The position numbers and the translations under genes were made by a program. The notes under the pieces were generated by a model, which had not been told where the DNA came from, searched no databases, and saw only the letters and a list, made by a program, of their open reading frames with translations. Below are positions 24,726-36,953 of a stretch of 64,000 bases of DNA, in pieces. Numbering within the stretch: the first letter of the stretch is position 1; each line of letters starts with the position of its first letter. The DNA comes from Ampelocalamus luodianensis (taxonomy: Eukaryota > Streptophyta > Magnoliopsida > Poales > Poaceae). The stretch spans positions 20,973,408 through 21,037,407 of the forward strand of contig CM070632.1 of NCBI GenBank assembly GCA_036346255.1, in the 5' to 3' direction.

Positions 24726-26146
24726 ATGTTGAGCTACAGGGCAAAGGAGAAGAGTCTAGAGTTGATGAGGTGTCCATTTAGGGCTAAATATCCCAAAAAT
24801 TAGTTGCATAAGCTTTGGGATAAATCCTCTCCTCTGTTTACAGAGATGGCTGCACGCAGAGGCAAGGAAGGAGATAAGAACCTTCTGACATGTGGGTCCC
24901 TTTGTCAGCCACAGCCGCGCGCGTCTCCTAGGACTCAAAAGAACATCAACCGTCCGATTAGAAATGGGCGGCTGTGATAAATAGAGGGGTTAAAAGGCTT
25001 TAATCGGCATCCTTTAATATGGGTCGTGCGATCTCAATCGGTCGATCGAGATTTAAACAGAGCCCAAAGGGATTTCGGGGTTTTCATTCAAATAGGGGCG
25101 TTGGATTGAAATCCAACGATCAAGCGCAGAGGGTACACGTCACCTTTTAGATGAGATGACGCGGCACCGTCCGATTGAATTTCTACGGACGGGATTAACG
25201 CGGGATCCGGATGGTCCGAATGCATACACAATGCAGGCCCTTCGATTGAAATCCAACGATCCATTGAATTTGGGCCTTAAAAGCCCGTGGTCAAAAAGGC
25301 GCACCGTAGGATCGAGATCTAAAGGCCCACGATGGATGCGCGCCTTTAAGTTTAAAATGAAAAAGGCGGCGCGGTTGGATCGAGAATGGACGGTGGGGAT
25401 CGTGAGGGGATCCGGAGTCGTCCGAATGCATACACCTCCCTTGACCGCTCGATCGAGATCTAACGGTGGAGATCGTGGCGCATACGTGGACAGCCCACGT
25501 AACGTCGCAGCCTCGCCCGTTCGATGGAAGATCAACGGCTCGCATCACGCGTGGGATTCGGGCTCGCGCCCGAGCGTGACTGAGCCGGACTGCAGTGCAC
25601 CGGGTTGGACCCAACCACATGGCTCGAGTCGCTACAGTGCTAGGTCTTGAATTCAGACCAGATTAGTTGACCAACCCTATTCAAATGCTTGAAGGTTTGA
25701 CTAGGCTTTTAAAAATAGCAAATAAATTTGTAAAATCATAAAATTTTTACTGGAAGCTACTGGGATGATATATTTCCCAGATAAATTTTAAAAATCACAT
25801 TATCACTTTGTAAAATACACAAATAATTATTTCGGCCCGAAAATGTTTATTTAAAGGTAAATATTTTTCTTTAAGCCAAAATAATTTCTAAAAATTCAAC
25901 AAAAATGTTCTTTAGCCAAGATAATTTATCTAGGATTTAATGAAAACACTTCCCAGCCATAATAGAAGTTTTACCTTGTATTTCCTTTAAGACTTTAAAT
26001 GGGTTTTTCGATTTTGGCTAAAAAGGATGGTTTTAATTGGTAACAGCAAACCCAAACCGTTAATTATGAAGAGTAATGCTATGAACAGTATTCCATTACT
26101 GTTCATAAAGCAGATTATTACTGTTTATAAAACTGGGGCTGTTACA

Positions 26147-27079
26147 GCTTTGTTTTCAAGAAGGGGAGGATGATGAGGATATGACCCCTATGGATACAAC
26201 CAAATTTGCTATACTTATTGTTTCAATTACAAGAGCTCGTACACTTCACTTAAATTATCTGGTGAGCTCGTTTTTAGGAGTGCCATTATATTATATGAAC
26301 TATATGATGCTCCGTAATGATAAAATGTATAGTTATGCAGCACCACATCACTTTGTATCCAAGCCAAGCAAGAGTTCAAGTTGGACACATTCTGGAATCC
26401 AATTTAGCCTCTAGAGATAGACCTGACTTCAAATGTGCATAACATTCACATACGAACTCCGTTTGAGATCCACAAGTACTTGATTGAAAGCTTATATTGT
26501 CCTCTTTGAAACAGATCTGGCCTCACCTCCAAATTCCTTTTGTGCACACCACAATCATCAAAAGAAGGTGATATGTCACCTATTTGGGCCGTGGGCCTTG
26601 TAATTCGGATAGAAACCATAGGCCCAAACTGTTCACGTATGTCACTACCCCTACCTCTTCCTCCTATACATTGTGGCTACCACCCTTAGGGTTTGTTGGA
26701 TTTTATTTAGTTAAAAGTTAGCTACATTCCAATTTCGTGTATTGGCTTGTGTCGATTAGACTAACTATAATACCGCTTCAGAATCCCAATTTATCAAGTG
26801 TTTCAATCCTATTTGCAATTTCATATTGTTTATTTTCTTGTTCTTATGTGTTCTTTGATTGCATGCAGGAATAGAACCTCATGTTCAGGTCAACTGCATT
26901 CTTGGCACGGTTGATAACAACTTGGAGTGTGGTTTAGCGATTGCTTGGCGTTCTGGTCGTGACCGGTTAGAAGCTTGCATCGTCAAAGTCGTTTTCCTCC
27001 AAATCGAAGTTATCATCCTATCGGAAGATTAGGATGCCATTTTCTCATCACCATAGGTACGGTGTGGTGTCATCAACAC
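26147..27079 (+). mobile_element. Gypsy pol C-terminus plus LTR remnant
   Basis: Starting at 26,160, the plus strand encodes a decayed tail (MTPMDTTKFA...ITRARTLHLNYLVSSFLG) comparable with ITRARAHQLNHQVNSFIGLY at 44,450-44,510, the C-terminal signature of another grass gypsy family. LTR-like DNA follows, with CACTACCCCTACC and GCATGCAGGAATAGAACCTC words also present at 45,300-45,560 and 45,890-45,930. The end near 27,079 is approximate. The upstream part was cut away by the large minus gypsy insertion. Confidence 0.6.
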
Positions 27080-27660
27080 GTAAGTATTTTGAACCTTTAG
27101 TCCTTTTAGTAATTTAATTTAATTGCATTTTCTATGTTTTTGTTGTTCTATTCCACATGTCATCTTCACTTCGATTACTACGCATGCATCCTACCCAGAC
27201 TATATTGCGATGTTCGATTTGTTGACAAATGACCACGTCATCTGGATGTTGTACACCGCCAACAGGGTGTCAGTGCATGCACCCCGAGGCTTGTCCACCC
27301 AATGCACGTGAGACTAGCAGTACTGGTACATGCAGAAGTTCTTAGTGCACGATGTCTTCCTCGAGGAGTACCACATGCATCGAGTGATGCGCCGGTTCAT
27401 TCTATGTCAGGAGTTCCCAGTGCCCTAGGGGCCGTGGGTGCCATCGAACGTTCATGGATAAGTTCATGTTTTATTTCTATCGCATCCTTTCCCTTATGAA
27501 CTTATGTATTTATCATTTCATCTTCCACAGGTACAATAGGAAGAGAGTAGCTGGTACGGCTTCCTGGACTGGGAAGAAGGCCCAGTGGGCTACGCAGTGG
27601 CTCTACGCCTTGGCGGATGTTCACCAGAAGCCTACTGGAACACCTCAGCCCAACACAAGC
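27080..27660 (+). pseudogene. Plant-mobile-domain-like gene relic
   Basis: Readable in plus frames with interruptions are VHAPRGLSTQC, FLVHDVFLEEYHMHRVMRRF and LCQEFPVP. After a plausible intron ending CATCTTCCACAG at 27,530 comes YNRKRVAGTASW followed by KAQWATQWLYAL. The H-R-V-M-R-x-F and W-x-x-x-x-A-Q-W words resemble the C-terminal part of the plant mobile domain (aminotransferase-like/MAIL family), found both in host genes and inside transposons. In-frame stops occur near 27,310 and 27,428. A functional product is unlikely. The family call is from memory of motif spacing and should be searched. Confidence 0.45.
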
Positions 27661-28227
27661 TTGGAATGCTACTAAACTAACAATATAATAAATTAAAACT
27701 AAGACATTTTACTAAATTTAGGCAGAACATCTTTTGTATAGCTAACTATACCAGAGGTTCTAATTGTTACAAATATCATAATTAAACAATCCAGCATCCA
27801 GCATAAACAATAGGCATTCAAGATATGTTAGTCAACTAAAGCATAATCAAAGGTATCCAAAAAATGCTACTCATCACTATTATAAATAATCAGACGCATA
27901 AAGCATAACCATAACAAATCCTTTAAGCAGTTTGCTCATTTATTAAGGCACGATCTAAAATTTAATCAATTATAAAAGATTCGTGGCCATGTGTGTCCGA
28001 ACATATGACTATTCCCTCCCATGCATGTTGTTCTTGAAATGGGTACTTAAAACAACAACAACAGGAAGAGTGAGTCCACAGACTCAACAAAGAACAAATA
28101 AAAACATTATAATACAACATTATAACATCAGCATCCAAATATCTTCTCTTACTAAAATAACAACAACAGCAAGAGTGAGTCCACAAACTCAGCAAAGTAC
28201 GAATAAAGGACATTATAATACAACTGT
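27641..28227 (-). mobile_element. Partial TGTAATACCCC-type LTR, left copy
   Basis: From CAGCCCAACACAAGCTTGGAATGCTACTAA (27,647) this follows the same order as the LTR starting at 28,225 (CAGCCCAACATGAGCCTAGAATGCTAC). It is a partial direct repeat of it, with the GAGTC/GACTC hairpins at 28,071-28,086 and 28,176-28,191. Confidence 0.55.
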
Positions 28228-28228
28228 A
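28050..28228. repeat. Two direct copies of a ~73-bp hairpin-bearing unit
   Basis: AACAACAACAGGAAGAGTGA (28,050) and AACAACAACAGCAAGAGTGA (28,159) head units that both continue through a GAGTC/GACTC-type hairpin to ATTATAATACAAC. Confidence 0.7.
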
Positions 28229-29715
28229 ATACCCCAGCCCAACATGAGCCTAGAATGCTACCAACGAAACATTAAACAAAACTAAACTAGGATTATTTAC
28301 TAAATTTTGATAGAACCTCCTTGTATAGTCAACTATACCGAGGTTTCAACAGAAATAGGAATATCACAACTAAAATCTTTCAACATCCAGTATCATCACT
28401 GAGCATTAAAAACATGCTAAACAGCTAGAACATATTCAAGGATATCCAAAATATGTTACTCGACATTATTACAAAACTCGATGCATGAAACACAACCATA
28501 ACCAATACTTAAGCAGTTTGCTTATTTATTAATGAACATTCTAAAATGTAATTAACTTTTAATGATGAGTGGTAGTGCGTGAATCCAACTCATGCATGCT
28601 ATTCTTGCAAAGGGTACCTAAAAAACACAATAAAAGCAAGAGTCAGCCTAAAGACTCAGCAAGTACAATTCATGACATCAACAGCATACATAATGGTGAT
28701 TCATCAATCATCATCCATCAAGCTATACACCAAAAGTATCTCATACTTCTGCTATGCAATATGCTCAAATGCTCTTTGACTTTCTCTTTCTCTTTTGCGC
28801 ATTACACCAGTAATGCGAGGTATGCAACCGTCGCTGCGTACCCATGTCTGTGCTCGCAAGTACAGGGACCAATTGCCCAATACTCCGCAAGTATATGGGA
28901 TCTCAAGCCCACACTCCACAAGTGTAGGGACCATAAGCTCATAGTTTACGCGAACGATGGGACCTCTTCTCAATGCCCACATTCCACGAATGTGGGGACC
29001 TCAAGCCTATCATCTACATGACGGGGACCTCAAATATGCATTCCTGATCACCACGTGACTAGGTCTCATGAATGCTCTCATGGTGCACATGAACAATCAC
29101 AGTTTTGCAGCAATCATGAACAACCTCAACACCATACATGAATAACAATCATTCGTATCATAAGCATTCATCATCGATAACCAACATATTACACTATCAA
29201 CCAAACATAGCTAATATATATCGAATACTAGCATTCACTGTCAAACAATTCATAATTACTCTACAAAACATAGTACTTGCCTTAACCACGCGAGAACGGA
29301 GAATGTGAAGAGGGTGCTGCCTCCGGGGACCAGTCCCCCACCTAAATTCATTAAAAGCATACTAAGACAACAGTGATGGATCAAACAAACTATAAAAGCA
29401 AACACAGACTTGCAATAGTTCTTTTAACGCGAACCCAACTCCAATTTCCTAAATGTTGTTCTATACTCTCTGTGGACAGTCGTCCTCTAAAATTCATATC
29501 TTTTAGTACAGGAGTCTAAATGAGCTGATCTTGGACTTCCTTGAAAGGTTATCAATTTCCCCAACTAAAACTAGTTGGTGGGCCTTCCTTATTCGGACAC
29601 CTAATACCTCTACTAAGCTATTTAACAGAGCATCGGTTTCACATTAGGTTCTCTGGACAGTACACTAAAACTACCATAACTTTCAGCTCGTTTGTTCGAA
29701 TTTCACATTCTTGGG
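28225..29715 (-). mobile_element. TGTAATACCCC-type LTR, truncated at right
   Basis: Begins TGTAATACCCCAGCCC, the reverse of a grass LTR 3' terminus. It contains a GAGTC/GACTC hairpin near 28,640-28,658 and a run of small hairpins (28,800-29,035). It resembles the complete solo LTR at 47,523-49,683 in organisation. Its sense 5' end is cut by the L2 LTR at 29,716. Confidence 0.6.
28835..29035. repeat. Degenerate ~36-bp repeats, each a small hairpin
   Basis: Successive units share ACTCCRCAAGT(G)TA..GGGACC with self-complementary arms. The best is CCCACATTC-cac-GAATGTGGG near 28,977-28,997. Confidence 0.6.
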
Positions 29716-32700
29716 TGTAACATCCCAATTTGGACTTGTGTTTCAAATGTAAGAAAATGAGTAGAAATTAAAACTTTTTCTTACATCTTTTATTTCCTGT
29801 TTGTACCCAACAGTTTCTGTACAAGGATTATGGAAATACAAAGTCACAAGTCTTTTTTATCCAAATTTTGATCCTTCAAAAACAATCTTGTCAAAACTAT
29901 TGATCATCTCCTGGAAATATTTTTCCTAAGTTCTTGGGTTGGTATGGAACCCCTCTGAAAAGTTTCACAAATTTTAGAAACTGTTTGAACATTTTGGAGG
30001 CAAGTCAAACCTACATAAAATCTAGTCCAGCACCTTGTAGGATTTTTGGAGGAAAATTCACTACATGAAAGTCTCTGGAAATTTTACCCTAGGTCAATCT
30101 TGAAGATAGCAAGCTTCTGTAAAAATTTCATGATTTTTGGAGTTGATTTGCTACTTCAAATAATTTCCCAAAGGGTCAGCTCTTTTTAAAAACTAAAATT
30201 TGAACCCTAGGTCTGAGTCTGACTCGGGTTCGAGTCAGACCCAGCCATTGGACTCGGTCGAGCCAACCATCTAGACCTCCTCAGGCTCGCTCCTCTTAGG
30301 CCGTTGGATTTCCATCTAATGCCCCAGACCTCCTCGCTTCTCTAAAGGAGCTCTTGAGCACTCTCAGCCGTCAGAGCTCAATCTTAGGGCTCAGGACCTC
30401 CCCAGGACCTCCTAGCCATAAGGACCTCCTTTGCCTCGGCAAATCTGGGACGTCCAGGACCACCCCTTGCAAATCAGGATCGTCCAGGACCTCCCTCGGT
30501 GCTGTTTCTCTTCCTCACGACCTCCCTGGGTTTGGTCATCATGATTTTCACGCCCATGCGTGTGTGTCAGAACCAGGGCGGTTGGGAGCAGTGGTATGTC
30601 ACTTTTTGTCCTTGTCAACGGCTCTTTTTCTGCCAGGCATTAATTGTGGTCAGAGTTTGCCCTAGAAAGTCTCCCCCTTTCCTGCCCTTGTCCAATCACT
30701 TTACCCATAGCAGGACTTTTAGCTCATTTCACTCCTCGGGACTCCACCATGGTTTCACTTTGCCTTCTCGTCCTTATAGGTCGCCGAGCTCCTGCTAGCT
30801 CTGCTGGTCACCCTCTCTCTCAACTCAAAACCCTACCTCTGTTATTCGAGCTCAAACACCCGAGAGCAGCTTTTCACCATTGTCGAGCTTTGGAGCTCCC
30901 CAGGAACATCTGAGCTCCAGTGGTTTAATTGCAACTTTAGACTGCCAACTTGTTCAATTGGCCACCTTGAGCATTTTTCCCTAACTCATTTTGCATGATT
31001 TCACAGAGGAAGTCAGGGGGGAAAACTGTTCTTCGAGGTCTTTGCTGCCATCTTCGTCATCTCCGATGAGATTGGTCACCGGAGCACCTCCTGCTATTTC
31101 TTTAACCTCTCCACTCTCAGGTTGGTACCTTAGTGCTTGAGTTCCTGTTCTGTTTCAGACCATGTTAGGTTCTCGTTTTGTCGTATTTGGGCTCCGGCGA
31201 TCATCTCCGGCTAGCCGCCGGTAGGGAGCCCTTTAGCACCAAATTTTGTCACCTTTAGGACTTCCTCACTATTTGGAGCTTAACCGTGCCCTTGGTTCCC
31301 GCCGGCGTGGTCCACGTCGCAGGCGTTGTGCTTTTCTTTAGCTCCGGCGTTTTGCCATGTCGTACTCGGACAGGAGCTGTGGACCAATGATTAGCATTAA
31401 TGTGTCCTAAGCCGTTCATTAAATGCTGTCTTTCCGACAAATCGCGCGTGCCATTTTGTTCCGGACCTCCTAGGAGAAATTGTAGTCGTTTAAGATCACC
31501 CCAAGTTAGATCTGTGCCGTAGAGTGTTTTCTGCGTAAATCTTAAGTCATAAGACCTCCTAGGACAAATCTCAGCCGTTAAAGACCTCCGTGAAGTAGCT
31601 CTTAGCCGTAGGATCTGGCTCTGTGAAAGATCTCGAGCGCTAGGACCTCCCCTGGTTAGATCTTAGCCGTTCAAGACCTTTTGGAACTCAATCTGAGCCG
31701 CTAGGACCTCTCCTGCGCAAAAAGACCTCCCCGATGTCATTTTTGTAAAGACCACCCTCGGGGTCCTCTTTGCAAAAGACCTCCCCTTGGTCTTTTGCAG
31801 AGCGAACCTCAGGACCTCCCTCCGCTTTGATCTGAGCCATCCAAATCTCCTCCTGTTAAAACCCTGTCGTGTAGGACCTCCCCGCATAGATCTTGGCCGT
31901 TCGGACCTCCCCTGAGTGAATCCGAGCCGCCCAAGACCTCCTCACCAGTTTAGCTATTGCCTAGGACCTCCCTCGATCACATCTTAGCCGTTCAAGACCT
32001 CCCCCTGGAGATCTTGACCGTCTAGGACCTCCTCCTTTGAATTTAAAGCTTTAGGACCTCCCTTGGAGCTCTGGACCGCCAGATCTTGATCTGACGGTCA
32101 CGACCTCCTTTATGCGCGAGGTGCTCCTTCGCATGCGCTGTGCGTTCATCTCGCCGGGACCGTTGGATGCAATATCAACGGCTAAGACCTCCCCTAGGCG
32201 CGATGAGGTCTTTTCGCATTGGTGCTCGTAGTGGAGTTTGCGTCTGTGCTCGTGTGCCGTGTGATTGTTGATCAACGGCCCACGACCTCCCCAGTTTGAG
32301 TCGGTTTTCCAGTTTTAGTCCCGTGAGCTTTTATTTGCAATTTATTAATTGTTTTAAACTTCAAAAATGCATATCTTTTTCTCTGTAGCTCTAAATTTAA
32401 CAAACTAAAGTTCTGTAGGTTCATCTGTTGAAGTATTTCAACATAACATAGGTGTTAAGGTAGTCTTTAATTCTGAAATTAATCATGTCTTAGATTTATA
32501 ACTTAGAAAAATCATAATAAAATCAATTTAACCCCAAAAGTAGTAAGCTCAATTTTCCTAACTTTAGGATACTAGTATCTACCTACCATAAAAATTTCAG
32601 CTTCAAACTCTTTCTGGAAATTTGTGCCATGAACAGTACTAGTAATTAATTTAGATGATTTAACAGGCTGAGAGAAATAGTTTTGGCTATAACTTTTTCA

Positions 32701-33235
32701 TACTAATTCCAAATGAAGTAATTCTTGTTCCTAAAATTGTCTAAAATCATAACCTTTCTGCTGTATAAATTTCATTAATTTTGGATATATTTTGCTGCTG
32801 GACTTTATTTGGTGTTCTTCGTTCTTATTGGTTTTATCGCCTTTTCGCGTTAGGTTCCGAAGATATTATTGAAATTGATCCTGAGCCACAGCAGCCCGAA
32901 CCTGCACTACAGCAAGGCAAGCAGATGTAGCATCATTTGATCATGTTGCTCCTATTATTTTCAAATTCTAATATGTTGTTTGCAAATTCTACGTATGCAT
33001 TGCTATGTTGTTTTAACTATTGTCGATAGTTGGCCTAGTGGATGCATGATCTGTAGGAATGTGATTACCCTCTACTACATGAGCCTAGGTTATTGCTGTG
33101 ATTTTGGGGTTCGTTGGATGAACCCTTGTCACTTAGTAGTTTAGATCCTTCCACCTTGGTGTGGTGATGGGGACCCATTTCCTTACAAGTATCCCGCACA
33201 TGGTCCAAAATCACACCGCTGAGCTCTTGGGACGC
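29716..33235 (+). mobile_element. L2-family LTR, plus arm of an inverted pair
   Basis: Begins TGTAACATCCCAATTTGGAC, matching the start of the minus arm at 36,953 base for base over long stretches (both continue ..CTTGTGTTTCAAATGTAAG). It holds a long array of GACCTCC words (30,280-32,300). The distal part (32,800-33,120) matches 52,540-52,830 of the L2 LTR and, in reverse, B at 3.0-3.4 kb. Its 3' terminus (GGTCCTCACA type) is absent, so it is truncated at the junction near 33,235. Frames inside are LTR artefacts. Confidence 0.75.
30280..32300 (+). repeat. Array of about 25 GACCTCC-centred degenerate repeats
   Basis: AGGACCTCCCC or AAGACCTCC recurs every 30-45 bp, often followed by GATCTTAGCCGTT. 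It is densest at 31,450-32,110. The minus arm lacks this array, so the two arms belong to different subfamilies in their middle. Confidence 0.75.
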
Positions 33236-36200
33236 AGAGGGACCCCAAACTCACTAACAGCTTTGGAACCTAACGCGAAAAGGCGATAAAATCAATAAGA
33301 ACGAAGAACCCCAAATAAAACTCAACAGCAAAAGATATCCAAAACTTATGAAATTTATACAGCAGCTAGGGATTGATTTTATACAATTTTAGGAACAAGA
33401 AATACTTCATTTGGATTTAGTATGAAAAAGTTATAGCCAAAACTATTTCTCTCAGCCTGTTAATTCACTAAATTAATTACTGATACTGTTCATGGTAAAA
33501 ATTTCTAGAATGATTTAAGGTATAACATTTTTATGGCATGTAGGTTATGACATTCTAAGAATAGCAAAGTTGAGTTTACACAATTTGGAGTTAAAATGAA
33601 TTACTTATGATTTTTCTAAGCTGTAAAACTAGCACATAACACTTTTCAGTAATAAAACTATGAGCAAAACCTATTCCATGTTAAAGGATGCCAACAGAGG
33701 AACTTAACAAAGTTGAGTTTGCACATTTTGGAGTTACAGGGAATTACTTGTGTCTTTTTCAATATTAAATGAATTTTGAATGTTACAAATAAGGTTAAAC
33801 CCATTCTAAATCTATTAACATGTTTTTCTGCAACTAAACTAGGCCCACAACTATTTTTAGATTAAAGTTTAGTTAATAACAGAATTAACAAAGTTTGATT
33901 CACTCAATTTGGTGTTATACAGACAAAGATATGCATTTTACAAGGTTTAATTCAATTTCTGTAGTATTCTAAAAATGGCTGAAATCAAGTTAATTTTATT
34001 TATACAACTTTCTGTTACAGAAACATGGCTAAGAGCATTTTTAGATTAAACATGAATTTATTCCAGCTGAAAGCATCTAAAAAGGATTTAAAATGAATTT
34101 GTTATAAGTTTTCCAAGTTTAATATAATTTTCAGTGGATAAATAAAGACTTACTGAAATATAATCAAACTTAACAAAACTAAATCGACGTGGATGCTCGA
34201 GGACCATCGATGCGAAATCAAACGGCCCACGTGCACGGAGAACAGCGCACACGCGCGAACCTAACGAGTCAGCCTTGGATCTAGATCCAACGGTCCACAT
34301 GAATTGGCCTGTTCGGGCAACGCGAATGCCACGATCAACTACGACCGTTGATCTTAAGATAAACGGCTCATGGCGCTGTGCACTTCGGATGCTCCGAACG
34401 GCACATCGATCCTAGCCGCAGATCGTTAGATGGACGTTACGGAACACGGAGCTCATTGCGGGGTCCGAACGGCGCATCCATCTCAGCCCTTGATCATGAG
34501 ATCGACGGCTCGTGTGATTTGGAACGTTTGGGGGAACCCGAAAGTCCTGAAGATCTGGGCCGTTGATCTAAAAATCGAAGGTCCACGATCTTAGCATGCG
34601 CGCATGTGGGTTTTAAGTGCACGAGGAGGTTTTAAATACATGGTCCCACATGTCAGTGAGATAGGTGGCGATTTAGGACAGCGATTAATTACAAATCACA
34701 TGATTAGCGATGATTAGGAATTAATGCGTCCTAAAGATTTTGCACAGAGGTGATTTAAGTGGTTGGGGGCCCACATGGCAGTGACTGAAAATGTCGGCTT
34801 AAGACACATTAATCTCTAACTAATGATTAGCAATTAATGACCCCAAATTTGCCCTAATGAACCCGTGACTGTGGTTTAAAGCCAACGGGCCCACATGTCA
34901 GTGAGACATGAGGCAATTTCGGACATATTAATATTAAGAGAGTGATTAATGACAATCATTAGCATTAATGATGTCCGAATGTGATTATCAAGCACCAGTG
35001 GGGATTTTTAAAAGGCTGGGCCCACTGGTTAGAGACACAACAGGCCAGATTAAGACACATTAATTACCCCCAATGATTAACAATGATTTGGGCATTAATG
35101 ATGTCCTAATGACAAACGAAAACAGCTGATTTACGCCCGACAAAACCCGAGCGGGATCTACGGCTTGTCGCCAGCGACTCCGGCCGCGGCGGCGCCCACC
35201 AAGTACCAAAATGGATTCACAATAGTCTTGCGGACCCAACGGAGGTGGCCCCGCCGGCGCCGACGAGCCGGAAAATGAAGATGGGGCTTTTACTGCCAAA
35301 AGCGAAAATGGCAAAAAGCTTCGCTGCAGTTCAAAGAAGCGAGTGCCACAGCCTCTAGGGACTAATAAGAAACTACCTTGACCAAGATGAGCTTCAAAGA
35401 TGGCCGGAGAAGCTTTGTCCATGATGGAGCTCGCCGTAGTTGGAGAAGATGAAGTAGAGATGATGATCTGAGCCAAAATAAACACCACTGGTGGTCAATG
35501 TAGCTTCATTATAGCCTATAGAAGCTTCATGAGCAGATAATTGAGAAATGGAGCCATCGGAGCTGAGGAAGAAAAGGGACAAATTTGGCTAAATTTGAAC
35601 AAATCCCAAATTTGACAAATCCTGTGAATGAAACCCAAAATTGAGTGAGGGGAAATGATTAGGGTAGTAAGGAACCTAAAAGGGTGCAAAAAGATTTGAA
35701 GGAGAACAACTGGAGCACCAAGATCACCAATGAAGCTCCACGGGTCAGCATTGGTGGTTTCCTGTTTTTGGTGCATTAAGCTCCAAAAATGAAGAAGGAG
35801 CTAAGAGTGGAGTAAAGGAACACCAGGAGGGGGTTTTGGGACCTTTATAAAGCTTGGAACACTAGGGTTTGGCAAAATGAGCTCTTCGGGTGACATTGGC
35901 TTATGGCACAAAGTGTGGGCTGAAAAGGAGAAGTGATGGGGATGTAGGAGTAGGGTGAGATCGTGGCCGAAAGCAACTGCAATCCCTAATTGTCGGCCAG
36001 GGATAGCTATCGGGGGAGCAAGAAATGACAGAGCCTCACCGCGCACTGTTCACGCACGGCTCAATGTTGAAGACGTCCAGAGAAAAAAGGCTCGGGCGAT
36101 TGTGAGCTGTTGGATTGAAAATGAACGGCTGCGATTGCCCCGGCTCCTGAGGTTTTAAAACAATAGAGGAGATCGCAAGCGTTGGATCTAAAACGGACGA

Positions 36201-36953
36201 CCACGATTAAAGGTGCCCTCCGAGTGACCCGAACGAAACACTTAATCTGGACGGTTGGATGTTGATCCAACAGCCCAAATGAGTGGGCGCTTCGCGAGGT
36301 CCGAACGGCCCAATCAATGCGGGCTGTTCGATTTAAATCTAACGGCTGAAAAGAGGCGCGTGTTCAAACTGGCGCGGGGGTGCGATTAGTTGGTTCGATC
36401 GAGTCCATTAGCTTGAGCCCGAGTCCGACCCGAACCCAGTGAACAGTGAAACCAGGTTTTTGGGTTTTAAATTTGAGCTGATACTTTGGGGATTTATTTG
36501 AGGTAGCAACACAACTCCAAAAATTCTAAAATTTTTACAGGAGCTTGCTAACTTAGATGTTAACTTTGTGTAAAATTTTCAGTGGTTTTTACACAGTGAA
36601 TTCTTCTCCAAAAATTCTGCAAGGTTCTAGTTGAGGGTTTTGACTAAAAGTCAACAGGTTTGACTGCCCTCTAATAATATTCAAACAATTTCTAAAAATT
36701 GTGAAACTTTTCAGAGGGGTCACATGCCATCCCTAGAACTTGGAAAAAATATTTCCAAGAGATGATCACAATATTTAAGAAGATTGTTTTTGGAAGACAA
36801 GATTTTGGATTGAAGAACTTATGACTTTGCATTTCCATTAATCTTGTACAAGAATTGTTTAGTACATACAGGAAACACATGATGTAAGAAAAAGTTTTAA
36901 TTTCAACTCATTTTCTTACATTTGAAACACAAGTCCAAAATTGGGACGTTACA
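33236..36953 (-). mobile_element. L2-family LTR, minus arm of an inverted pair
   Basis: The right end GGGACGTTACA is the start of an L2 LTR read on minus. TTTATAAAG near 35,841-35,849 (minus) is a TATA candidate. GC-rich dyads (36,254-36,271; 34,275-34,290) lie on either side. The left part (33,280-33,900) is the reverse complement of 32,300-32,860. It is truncated at the centre of the inverted pair. No coding domain is found. Confidence 0.75.

Larger units (their letters stand above)
13331..26146 (-). mobile_element. Ty3/gypsy element of Tekay/Del type, full internal region, one LTR truncated
   Basis: The element reads right to left: 5' LTR 21,934-26,146, primer site 21,919-21,930, extra ORF 20,871-21,713, gag, protease, RT, RNase H, integrase with chromodomain-like tail, hairpin, polypurine tract, and 3' LTR ending at 15,839. 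The 3' LTR retains only 2.5 kb of the 4.2 kb. RT before integrase places it in Ty3/gypsy. The shared LTR parts (13,331-15,839 against 23,637-26,146) differ only by scattered single bases, so insertion was recent relative to the copia relic. Confidence 0.9.
21934..26146 (-). mobile_element. Gypsy 5' LTR, full length 4,213 bp
   Basis: Read on plus it runs from TGTGAGGACCCCCGGGTATT to GGGGCTGTTACA, with TGT/ACA ends; the flank at right is GCTTT. It holds the CTATTCGAATAG dyad (22,763-22,774), the CTTGAGTAC/GTACTCAAG hairpin (22,416-22,438), a TATA box at 24,716-24,725, and a GC-rich zone (24,950-25,640) of repeated GATCGAGATCTAACGG-like words. Open frames in that zone are compositional and occur identically in the 3' LTR. 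Confidence 0.92.

Noticed and set aside
28835..29035. CRISPR-like array of short repeats
   Set aside because: Repeats are degenerate, spacers are not unique-length, and the host is a plant; the region is an LTR hairpin cluster.
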